Shown one piece after another: positions 44,319-58,740 of a stretch of DNA of 64,000 nt. Source of the stretch: Anabas testudineus (lineage: Eukaryota > Chordata > Actinopteri > Anabantiformes > Anabantidae); the NCBI RefSeq assembly GCF_900324465.2, contig NC_046616.1, forward strand, positions 22,253,095-22,317,094, read 5' to 3'. Made by a program: the position numbers and the translations under genes. Numbering within the stretch: position 1 is the first letter of the stretch; every line of letters starts with the position of its first letter. The notes beneath the pieces were generated by a model. It worked only from the letters and a program-made list of their open reading frames with translations. It was not told the origin of the DNA and did not search any database.

Positions 44319-44441
44319 TTTAGAAAAACAAGCGAGTAGCGTTTGGACAAAGAAGGAACGGAAAAAAGAGACGTGAAGAAGTTTCGCGGTTACACAATTA
44401 GCGTCTCTCGACCCGCCATGACAGTCGTCGTGTTTGGACTT

Positions 44442-44455
44442 GTAACTATGGCAAC
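44442..44455 (-). promoter_or_regulatory. cimap3: RFX X-box upstream of cimap3
   Basis: GTAACTATGGCAAC matches every position of the nematode ciliary X-box consensus GTHNYYATRRNAAC, which RFX factors bind. It is 124 bases upstream of the cimap3 start codon (44318). RFX sites of this type sit near the start of many ciliary genes in animals, which fits the identity of the gene. Confidence 0.65.
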
Positions 44456-44769
44456 CGAGTATTGAAGTTAATGGTAATTTAATATTTAACATCACTTATT
44501 CTATTTATGCAGATTTTAAATTCCTTAAAGTTAAAATGATTGATATACTGAAAAGAAGACATTACCGGAAACTGTACAGATAATTATCAGCTTATCATCT
44601 TCCAGGTGAGGACGTCTCTCGTTATTTAGCATCGCAGACTGAATGAGGATGAGTTTCTGTCTGTTTGCTTAAAGTGTTTAATAAAAATGTTTTCCTAAGT
44701 GCTAGCTTTAGTAGATAATTGTATTTGTGCTGACATTTTATTAACAAAATCAGCAAATGAACAAAACTG

Positions 44770-45237
44770 AAAGCATTTTAAAATCACACTTTATTGGTTT
44801 TCATGTCCTGTACACTTTATGGCAGCTGCACATGTGTAAGTTTGACAACAGTTGAACTGAGCACTGACTGATTACATTTATGTGATGAACCTGACGCAGA
44901 ATTGAAGAAATAAATTAAAAGTCACATAAACACTGAAGGTCAAACTGACTGAATCCAGGGATAGAGATGAATACACTACAGACAGGCAGTTCATCAAGAG
45001 CAACACTGCAGACATTTCACAAATAATCAAATTTTATACACAGCCACTTTCTACCATTACCAATAGTCTTTAAATTACAGTTGAATTGGCGAAGTAAAGT
45101 AAGAACTGAGGTCTGAGTCGGTCCTACAACATGCAGCGATCACATTCATGTTGGCACACAAGGAATTCTCTGTTAAGAGAGCAAATTGTTTTAAAGTAAA
45201 ATATCCACTGTCCAACAGCGGCACAACAGCATCTTTT

Positions 45238-45279
<42 letters not shown>

Positions 45280-45518
45280 CATCTTATATATAGAGTCAGC
45301 ATATCCATTTTTGCACTTGCGGACAGATGAAAAGGAATGTGCCTTGCAAGACAACAGTATCCCAAAGACAGGTGGGAATGACTGTTAAGAAATCTAAGGA
45401 ACATCAAAGGAAAACACCACCTGCCTGGCAAATAGCTTCAAACAAGGAAAATAGGCCCAAAAGGTACTCCCAGGCACTGAGAGATTTGAAGAGTGTGAGC
45501 GTTTGTGTTGGGAGTGCT
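44770..45518 (-). other. atp6ap1: atp6ap1 3' UTR
   Basis: The UTR ends near the reverse-strand AATAAA at 44795-44790 and contains a TG/AC microsatellite of about 18 units at 45239-45275. No coding sequence was seen. Confidence 0.65.
45239..45275. repeat. AC dinucleotide microsatellite
   Basis: An uninterrupted AC run of about 18 units inside the atp6ap1 3' UTR (GT in the transcript). Confidence 0.95.
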
Positions 45519-48500
45519 TCACTCTGTCTGAGGCACTGAAATCGTTGGACCTTTGGGGTCATCAAATCGATCCATGGTGGTTAGCTGCGTAATCATGTGG
45601 ATCCCATACACGAGAATCAACAGAAGGACCAGTGTGGTCACTAGCCCCATCCAAATCCCTGGAGTGAAGAAGGCTGAACAGTCACTGGCATAGGAGAAAC
45701 TTGTTTTATTATTCAAACCGAAGCCCTGAATCTATAAGAAGAAAGAAAAAAAACAGGACAAGTTAATGCAGTGCTGCAGGAATGATGACTGACAGATTGG
45801 AAAATGCAGAACTGTAGCTGTACCTGGAAGTCGACTAAATTGAGCTGCCACTGAGATGTAACTTGGTTGGTGGAGTTTGGCACTAGCAGAGGCTCTTGGT
45901 AGCTGGTGACAGACTGACAGTGGAAGGAATACTCTGCTGGGGCAGTGAGGAAGCGGCTCCCAATGAAAGAAAGACTTTGCCCCTGATACTGCAGTTGCAC
46001 AGAGTCCAGGGTGAACCAGTTTCGTGCAGACACAGGATAGAATCTTCGACTCATCATAAAACTGAAGATCATGAAAAGAAAAGTTAAGAACAAATCTATG
46101 GCTTAACTCTACAACAAATTTCTCCTCTGTAGGATATTAAAATCCCTGGCTTCATCAGTGTCATATATTTTATCACATATATTAACTAACATAATGTGAG
46201 ATATCTGGTCTGAGGGGGAGTTAATACTTAAGAACGCCATCTTCAGTTATGCAGTGTGTATGACAGTGATTCGCTCTAGTCAAATATTAAAGACTGTAAC
46301 AAATGTCTTCTTCTGACAGAGTTGGACAGCAGTTTCCTGTGTTTCCAATCTTTGTGCTAAGCTAAGCTTACTGACTTCTGGTTGTAGCTACATATTTAGC
46401 GGATGGCTATGAGAGAGGTTATAAAGAGAAGCCTAGTTCCTAAAATGTGTAACTATTCCTTCTATATAAGCATTTGTTGCCTTACCTTAGTGTATATTGT
46501 GAATTATAATTGAGGACAAGCCTAAAGAGAAAAAGAAATCCATTTAAAATCATGTAATTTATTATTATCAATTATTTAATTTAACACCACGTTCTTAGTG
46601 TGGAGATTTGTTTTGTAAAATCAATAAAAGGTTCACTCACACTGCGTTAGTGTTGTCACACCTGGATCCTGTGGTTGAAGGTGTTTGTGTAGCGAGGTTA
46701 ATCCATTGTCCAGTGTTTGACACTTTGACACTGATATTCTGAGCCCAGAGCATTATGCAAGGGCTACCAGATACATTAAACATGATGGGAGGTTTGACAC
46801 CGGTTTCGACTGACTGGAGCAAAGACCGACCCACAGGCTGGCTAGGCATCGATATCTCTGAAACCACCTGCACACATAAGTAATCATGATTCCTGTTAAC
46901 ATATTATGTATGAATTTTTTATTTTTGATGTTGGCCAAGAAAGAACATAATAAAGCAATATTGACAGAAATGTAGTACAAATTTCCAAAGTTTCAATTTT
47001 CATGTGTGCAAATTTGAGTATCTTACTCGTGATGGCTGAAGTCCTGTGTAGATCGCAGTATATGGGACATTTTTGGTTTTCATGAAATTTAGAACTTCCC
47101 CAATAATCTCATCTGTGAAAAGCAAAATACACTTACAAAGACAGGTAGAAGTTTACAAATAAAGTCTATGTAATAAGTATGTGAATCAATCACTATCAAT
47201 TCATTTGATGGGGTAATTGGAAGGTTTGTTTGGGGTGACAGTCAGATGTGCGTCTGACTGTTTAAAGAAGAGAGATCTGGACTTTACTATCAAACTCTGC
47301 TGTTGACAGCACAGGTTTGTAGAACATTAGATATGTGTGAAAAAGAGCTGGTGATGCTCATTAGGCTGGGAGGGGTGACAAAAGAAAATTCAGAGTTTGG
47401 ACTAATGAAGTCAACTGTCTGTCCAACCAACCCACAAAGATCACGAACAGCGTTAAGGAAACTACAGGCCTCTCTTGTGGCAACTAATAATCTTCATTAG
47501 ACCACCATCAGGAGAACTTTACACAACAGCGGTGCACAGTAAGAACTTACCATTTCCATGCAGGACTTCTTTGCAGGACTTGTGCAAGCTATGAAACAAT
47601 AGAAATATGTTAATTTCCTCCATAATGGAATAAATGATAATTCTGTTAACTGACATACTGCAGAAAACAAATGTCTCACCCAGTGCAATAAGGAAGATTG
47701 ATGAGCAGCAGATTGCTGACAGATGTGTTGATGCTGAGATGCGACAGCGTGTCTGCGTCTACGAGTAGGGGAGATACACCGAGCTTGTCCTGCAGCAGAG
47801 TCAGGATGGAAGAGGAGCCCGACCACTCTAAAGCTGGAAGCGTCGCTGATGAGTAAGACGACTGCAAGGCAGCCTGGAGAGTATGTGAATAGATTTATCA
47901 GTCACATTAGTCTAAGAGAAATAATTTCAATTCATTTAGAAATGGTTTAAAAGTTAGAAAGACGTACCTCAAGGTTTTGAAAGGCACTATCCTGTTTGTT
48001 TCCAAACACTCCACCAAAGACTGTAAAGTCCTCCTTGCTTAACTGAACACAAAGAAAGACAATAAAATGTCACAAATCATCTACACACCTAGAAAATTAA
48101 CATTATTCAGTCACATTAATGCTCATACAACACAGATGAGTTGAATAACAGAGGAACCATGAAATGGGAAGTAATACCGAAGCTCACAGTTACACAGTGT
48201 CATGTGGGACTGCAGTGCAACTAAATATGACTCATAACTGCCCTGTTTTACACAACTTTAATAGCCAAGGACAAGTTCTCTAATAGACGAACACTATGAT
48301 GAAATCTGTGAACATCTCGAAAGAATCTGAATCTTCCTAAACATTTCTCATCCTTAGCCCCAGTCAGTTTAGTGTCACAGTGGCTTATTGATACTGTAAG
48401 CATGTTTACTGCAGGGCAGGAAGTTGAAGTTGTCTCCTACTGACCTTGTCCTGCAGAAAGAGCAGCACGGTGCGGGAACCAGAGCTAAAGGCGGAGGTGA

Positions 48501-49487
48501 GGTAGGAAGTCAGCTGGTCATTGGATATAATGTGACCAGCCGCAGGTGAGGCCAGTGGTGGCAATCTGAACATGCAGGGAAGGTAAAGACAATTTGTGAA
48601 TAGTTTTTTTTTTTTTTTTTTTTTTGCTTGTTTAAGCACATTCTTTACACAATCTCAGATCTCAGAAGACTCCAGTAGTCCTGCAAAAAGCCATAACATG
48701 TCAACATTGTTTGTATTTATCAAACAGTGATGTGTAAACAGACACTGCAACAGTGGTTTTGTATTTCATTTCTCATTCACACTTGACGTGACAGATCCTC
48801 CACAGCCACATGGTGGCATCCATCATATCTCTCGTCATGGAAATGCAAAATTCAGCACCAACCCTACATTTAGTTAGTTAGTGTGCATCTTCCACCACAC
48901 ATTAAATCACATTAAAAGCGGTGACAAATACAAACATGAAGCTAATATAACACAGTACAGTAAAGACACGTTTGCATACAACAAAGTGTGTGTACAAATG
49001 ATCCTGTCCTAAAGTTATCTAAGTTAAGTTCAAGTAATCATTTCATTTGATATGAATAAAATCCATGAGTCCTTACAAAACACAGTCATTAGGAATAAGG
49101 AAACTCTCTGTTAGTTGTGATGTCTTTGTCCTTCCTATGCTAACGCAAAGAAACACAGAAAGTAAAACTCAGTGAATCGAAACAATCCTTCCTCGTCTAA
49201 TTCTTTCCAGACTGTAACTTTTGTCTAAAAGACCAGTTAGCCTTAGGTTACGATGACAGAAGTACAAATACATCCAGCTACAACCGTTAGCATTAGCATG
49301 GACAGCCGAGCTCTTTTTTCATTTAAACTGACTCTTACTTGACACATATTAAAAAAAAGAAACTGGAATATTACCCGTCACTGGACCATATTATGAGAGG
49401 CACTTGAGCAGTGGAGCTCCCTGTAGCGAAAAGGGCGAAGAAACCCCAAATAAAAGCCACTAGTCGCTCTCGTCTCGGTCCTGCCAT
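45519..49487 (-). CDS. atp6ap1: ATP6AP1 / Ac45, V-ATPase accessory subunit S1 (10 exons)
   Basis: Ac45 is a type I membrane glycoprotein needed for V-ATPase assembly and targeting. Exons, 5' to 3' on the reverse strand: 49487-49375, 48565-48445, 48042-47968, 47873-47680, 47588-47551, 47112-47027, 46867-46641, 46521-46486, 46061-45824, 45731-45519. They total 1341 bases in frame, 446 aa (human 470). A signal peptide (about 1-27) precedes [10 protein letters not shown] (human VPLVLWSSDR). Further matches are [50 protein letters not shown] and [18 protein letters not shown]. One transmembrane helix spans about 402-423. The cytosolic tail [14 protein letters not shown], with trafficking signals in mammals, is almost identical to human. 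Asn-X-Ser/Thr sequons are frequent in the lumenal part. An AATAAA on this strand at 44795-44790 ends a 3' UTR of about 740 bases. It is head to head with gdi1. Confidence 0.95.
46318..46440. repeat. Dispersed teleost repeat of the 'gtgctaagctaagctta' type
   Basis: CAATCTTTGTGCTAAGCTAA followed by GCTTACTGACTTCTGGTTGT and AGCTACATATTTAGCGGATG is the reverse-orientation form of the repeat at 28413. It lies in an atp6ap1 intron. Confidence 0.65.
47200..47530 (+). mobile_element. Tc1/mariner-like transposase remnant in atp6ap1 intron 5
   Basis: Plus-strand translation near 47430-47520 gives [18 protein letters not shown], a stop, then [12 protein letters not shown]. This resembles the second helix-turn-helix of Tc1 transposases (family consensus like LQASLASVKVTVHDSTIRKTL). 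Only the N-terminal DNA-binding part is visible, with no catalytic block. It fills most of the intron between exons at 47551 and 47112, antisense to the host gene. Confidence 0.6.
48603..48625. repeat. Poly-T run
   Basis: About 20 T in a row on the plus strand, in an intron of atp6ap1. It is a plain homopolymer with no attached SINE body that I recognise. Confidence 0.9.
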
Positions 49488-49516
49488 CTTCCTTCTGTCT
49501 TTCCGCAAAGCTCTGC

Positions 49517-49525
49517 TCACGTGAC
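49517..49525 (-). promoter_or_regulatory. atp6ap1: CLEAR / E-box site at the atp6ap1 start
   Basis: TCACGTGAC (GTCACGTGA in gene sense) lies about 30-38 bases upstream of the atp6ap1 ATG. It matches nine of ten bases of the CLEAR consensus GTCACGTGAC bound by TFEB/TFE3/MITF. V-ATPase genes are classic targets of that network. A GC box (CCCCGCCC) lies at about 49583-49591. Confidence 0.6.
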
Positions 49526-49599
49526 TCGGACCAGCTGACAGTCATGTGCGGCCCCGTCCTTCCGGCTCCCTCCTCCCAGTCTGCCCCGCCCTGCGCTCT

Positions 49600-51000
49600 C
49601 TGCTCTGCTCACAGTAAAACCCAAGACCGGTTGAACTGCTCCCGGCCTGGTCACAACTAAACATACAAATGTGATGTGTGATGTGGCATACAGTCACGGC
49701 CAGAGGAACCTCCTGGAGGATCCAGGGGCACAGATTTACTGCTGGGCCCCTGTCAACCCCCTCTTCCTTAGGTCCCTGTTAGCCTCCATTGTTGCCTTCT
49801 AGAGGAATCACATAAGTCCTTTTTAAAGATAAAAATGCCAAAACAATCACATGTTCCAACTCCACAAATGTCAGGATTTTTTATTTTGTTCCCACAATAA
49901 TCATTAGAGATGTGAAGGATGAGCCTGAAGGTGGGATGACAGAACAGAAAAGCATTTGATGAGCTGCAAGTACTAAACGTTTGGCATCGTTATTATTAAA
50001 ATATTATTAATGCCTCCATAAATAAATAACAGTTTTTGACCAGAGAGCTGGCTGTTAGGGTTACTGATATGCTAATTTAGAGGTGCACATTTCTGACATG
50101 TTTGCAGTTAATCATATTATATAGGCCCACATCAGACAGAGTTGGGGGTTTTGGGGTTCTGTGGATCTCGGAGCACCTGTGCAGTCGGCTGTCTTGATCA
50201 GTTGATCCATCCTTGCTTGTACTTGAGAATTTAAAAAATTTTACTTATTTCCTTTTTTTAAAAAAAGTTGTTTTAAACTCCTACTCCACAGTCCACTTAG
50301 AAATATTGCATGTTTCAATACACAACATACATTTGACAACTTAATGTACTTGACATTTATTTCAGATTTTTGCTCAAAACAAATGTTTATAAAATGTGAT
50401 GCTTGTCAACTGTGCTCAACCAGTAGAAAATATGATGAAATTAATTTTGTAAGTGTAATGTTTTTCACAATTAATGAGCAAAGTATTGTAAGAAATTGCT
50501 GTGCAAAAACATGGGCTGTCATCATACTGAATGTGTCATAAACAAACATGTGATGTTTATAATGCAGCTGTCAATGAATGACAGGTACACCTGGCAACTG
50601 TCCATGGTGCTGACATCACTTCAATTTTGTTATTTCACTGCTCGTCTCATCTTGATGCACCATACATGCATCAGGTGCCACTGTATTACACAAAAAGTAA
50701 AAGAAAATAAAAAGGTACAAGTTAAACAAACGTGACGGTTATTGGAGGCTGTTGAAAAGAGCTGCGTGCGTTCAGTCAGTGAGAGCAACTCCCATCCACA
50801 CAGCTGTGCAGGCGGAGGGATACCAGTGCCTGCATCCACGCAACGCTGCGCCTACGACTGGAAAGGAAGGATAGAAAAGAAGACAGAGACTAAACCCAGA
50901 CTTAGTCACAATACAGTTGAAATGGCAAATGGCATAAAACTCCAAGCCAGACTCTAAAACGACACTGCGCATACGCATAAACGCGCGATGACGCGAGCTC
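49600..51000. other. Spacer between the divergent atp6ap1 and gdi1 promoters
   Basis: The middle (about 49680-50700) is AT-rich with no coding exon or named repeat recognised. Base composition becomes CpG-rich again from about 50940 towards gdi1. Confidence 0.5.
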
Positions 51001-51357
51001 AGAGCGGAGTTTCCCATTAGAGACACGTTTTCAGTTGGAGTCTATTGTGTGACAACATAGGAAGAGGGAAGGAGGATGCGCACTACTTCCCGACGCGCAG
51101 TGACATTGTTCTAGAGTGCTCCACGATCAGGGCCATCTTTGGTCGTCCTCGCCGGTGACAGTGTGGACAGCATATTCCCCTGGTCCTCAATGTCCTATTA
51201 CTAACAAACAACATTTCCCGTTGATCGAGCCACTTGAAGCCCAGAGAAAGGGAGCGAGCTTCCCGGTGCGCGGACTGACAGGCATTCTCCTCTTCAACAC
51301 TCTTCGTTTGTCAAGGCAGAAAAAAAGAGGGCGAGACGGGAGAGGCGGTGAGACAAC
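50940..51357 (+). promoter_or_regulatory. gdi1: CpG-rich gdi1 promoter and 5' UTR
   Basis: CpG dinucleotides are dense at 50965-51100 (CATAAACGCGCGATGACGCG and CCCGACGCGCAGTGAC). No TATA box is evident, which suits a broadly expressed gene. A purine-rich leader ends at the ATG at 51358. The exact start site cannot be read. Confidence 0.5.
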
Positions 51358-55498
<4,141 letters not shown>

Positions 55499-58110
55499 GC
55501 AGTAGAGAGGGCGGGGCTGGGAGAGGAGGCGGGGTGAAAGGGACGAAAGATGCAGCAGAGTCAGCGTAAAAGGGCCAGTGGGGGGGGCAATGGGGTCTGC
55601 CTGAGCACCCCTTTAAAAACAAAGGGGTGCAAAGTGGTGGGGGAATGAAGTATAGAGGACGGGATGTGTTTCTGGGCTTTGCCTGTCCTGAGCCATTTGC
55701 CTCCTTTTCCTTTTATCCCCCCTCTCTCTGTCTCGACGTGTTCGAACACATTAATGCTCACACACATACACGCTGTTCAAATACTCACACTCCCTATCTC
55801 TGTCACTGAAAAGCAGGGTTGATACGGTCTTTCATTCCATTGTAGAATTTACAGTATAATCATGTCTTAAATATTCTCATTAGAGGTGAATTTATTACTT
55901 GTTGCTGATTTTTGAAGCATTTCACTCTTTCTGTAACGTCTTTCTCCTCATATCGGTGGTTGGGTTGGGGTGAATGGAAGTCGGATGGCATTGAGAGGTT
56001 TCAATTGCGGGCTCTGACATGAGAGACCTGTGATGGCTTAGCATAGAATCCTCTAAAGGGTGTTCTCCAGTTGACATGCATGCATCTTTTACACACAGTA
56101 GTATTGTACATAGACTTAAATGACACTGCGGTATGAAGGCTGGACCATTCCACGCATCGCTCCTGTCAACCCTGCTTTCACTTTTCTCTTACTTGGTCTT
56201 TTACCTGTGTTTTCTTCAATAGGCTCTGCTCCTTTTGGCAAAAATCTGTTGATCAGGCAAAATAATGTGATTCAAAAGTGACATATTAATGGGCTGTTCT
56301 GTCAACTTTGCAATGCTGTTGTGTTCCCTGTGCTAGCGAGCAAGCTAACCAGTGGCTATTACCTGTCTCTCCCCCTCCCCCGAAAAACCTTGTTGCTTCA
56401 TTTATCTCTGTTGTATGATGTCATTTTTGAATTTGAATAGTTTACGTTCTAACATTTTAAATTATTGAAGAGTTTTATTTCTGTACACGTGGTGCAGATT
56501 TCACTGGCTGAAGTTATGAAGTTTACAGAGCCGAGGTTGAAACTGTGGATCTTCAAGTGGAAAGTTTCAAAAAATAAAGGGAATGTCGGTAGCTGAACAG
56601 AGGCAGGGAAACGGGTTTGTGTTTTGGTGAAGGATCCTGGAAATTATGTGAACTCCGGTTATGGAAGTGTACGTGGGAATTGTGTTGGATTGGGTTTGCA
56701 TGGTTTCGCTTTTGAGTGAAAAGAGGGCGAAGACTGAAATTTCAGCTCATAGTGAAAGCACCAGATTGTGTATTGGTTGTTTCAACCCTTGTGTATGTCA
56801 CTGATATAAGTCCCCTTAGAGACTAAATCCTATGAATAACTAGTTGTTCCATAGAAGGAAAAGCTGGAATCTCCAATAACTTGAAAAGACTTTGTAGCAT
56901 AGCAAATGTATGAAGCCACAGTTACAAGTCCCGACCCACACGAATGAACCAAGATGCTTTCATTTGGTTGTAGCCTTAATTTAGGGTCTAATTCACACTC
57001 GTGGGCCCTTTGAGGTATCGACTGCTTTGTTTTAACTAACAGTCAGAGACAGGTCGAGTCTTGTGCCAAAAATGGGGTCTCTGTTATTGGCAAAAACCTG
57101 CTGGCAATGTTCAGTTTAGTCCAGTTGGTGTGCTATATGCTGCTCTGCAGATGTGTCTGGATGCTACAGAAGGAAAATAGTTTTCCATCACATCAGGCAC
57201 ACCTGAGTAGCAGCAGCTCGTCATCTGCAGCACACACTCACTTAGAGCCAGACTGATCTGTGACTTGGCTTGTTACACTTCATCAGACAGACTGTTTTCC
57301 TTTAAAACACTGAAGCAGTTCCACTTTATCCACCACAACCAATCCGTTAACAACTCTAAACAAAGTTATTACGTGTTGGGGGGTGATGATGTGTCTTATT
57401 GCTATGCTCTATTTATTTAAATGTCACTGACGTATCATGGAAAAGCTTACTTCAAATGCTGAATATGCTATGCTTTTAGCTTCTGTTCAGATGATAGAAT
57501 GGATTTTTAAAAGTCATGCACACCGAAATCATGTTGTTTTTTTGTTTAGTTTTATTTGCTGTGTCATGTGTTATGTTTACCTTATTTAGTGATCATTCCA
57601 GTGTTGCATCATGATTTAATCTAATTACTAGCATTCCTAAGAAAAAGGTTTTGTTGGAAGGGTAACAGCAAGTTGGACATGGAGCTGAAATCTAAATCTG
57701 TGCAGCTGTGTAATCACTGCAGTCTCACACTGTGCAACATTGTGTGTGTGTGTGCGTACGCGTGGTCTTCATCCACATGTTATCGGCTAAAAACTGGAAT
57801 ACTGTTTACTCTTTAAAGCCCTTCCCCACTCCCACCCTCCCTCAGCAGTGTCTTCTCTTTTTTATTTATTAAAAACAAAAGCCTTGTGTGTGGTTGTACT
57901 GGTTTTAATTTCCATCCAGTTGGGCCTCTGAAAACCACCATAGACAATATCCCTTGAAATTGACAAAAGAAATAGTTCAGGCTGAGTAGTAGAAAAACTT
58001 AACTGTCCTTGTTTGATCACTAGTATGTGAAAAATGCCTAATGTCTTGTGTAACAAATAAAACAAATTAAACTATGAATGAAATGATAGAAAAATAAAAA
58101 GCACATGGCA
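55499..58110 (+). other. gdi1: gdi1 3' UTR, probably long with alternative poly(A) sites
   Basis: AATAAA occurs at 56573-56578, 58056-58061 and 58093-58098, with no coding exon between. The first would give a 3' UTR of about 1.1 kb and the later ones about 2.6 kb. GT microsatellite sequence lies near 57740. Confidence 0.55.
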
Positions 58111-58740
58111 AACCTGGAGAAAAACAGTTCTGTGTTTCTTTTGGAAGATGAAATCGCTACATCCAACTTTTGTATGGGAATATTAGCTGTACATACACAT
58201 AATAGATTTTCATTACATTAGATTACACTAGAAAATACAAACATATTATCATCCCATGATGATACAGAAGAATAATCTGCTATGTATCTTTGAAGTTGTG
58301 AACAGAGTTACTGTGTGAGGCACAGCACAAATGGACATTTTGTGGTTGCCATGCAACCAGGAGAACATTGCATCTCTGTCATAGTTACAGAGCTTGAATT
58401 CAGTTCATATTCAGCCATGGAGAAAGCACAAAGGCATCATTCAGTCCTTCACTGTATTTGCAGAACCATCCTCATCATTTGGTCGTGTAGTTGCAGTTTT
58501 TCACTGTAGTCTGTAGTTGTATGTCTTCCCCACTTTTCTACTTTTATGACCACACCTGTGTTTGTTTGTGTCTGTCAGCTCCTTATTGAATATTAGACAG
58601 TCCCATTCACAGACTAGGGCAGAGTCTTTTTAGCCTTGTAGATTTCCAGTTCTTGTTCATTCTTTGTCCATGCCTTGATAATAGCTGTGACCTGAGCTGT
58701 TCAGCACAGAAGCACAGAGGTGGAGTCGACTCAGCTAGAA
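58111..58740. other. Spacer between convergent gdi1 and itih6 ends
   Basis: The region must hold the 3' UTR of the reverse-strand ITIH gene, but I see no clear poly(A) signal for it. No other feature was recognised. Confidence 0.4.

Noticed and set aside
45075-45354. Reverse-strand frames with CVCVCVCV repeats
   Set aside because: They are translations of the AC microsatellite inside the atp6ap1 3' UTR.
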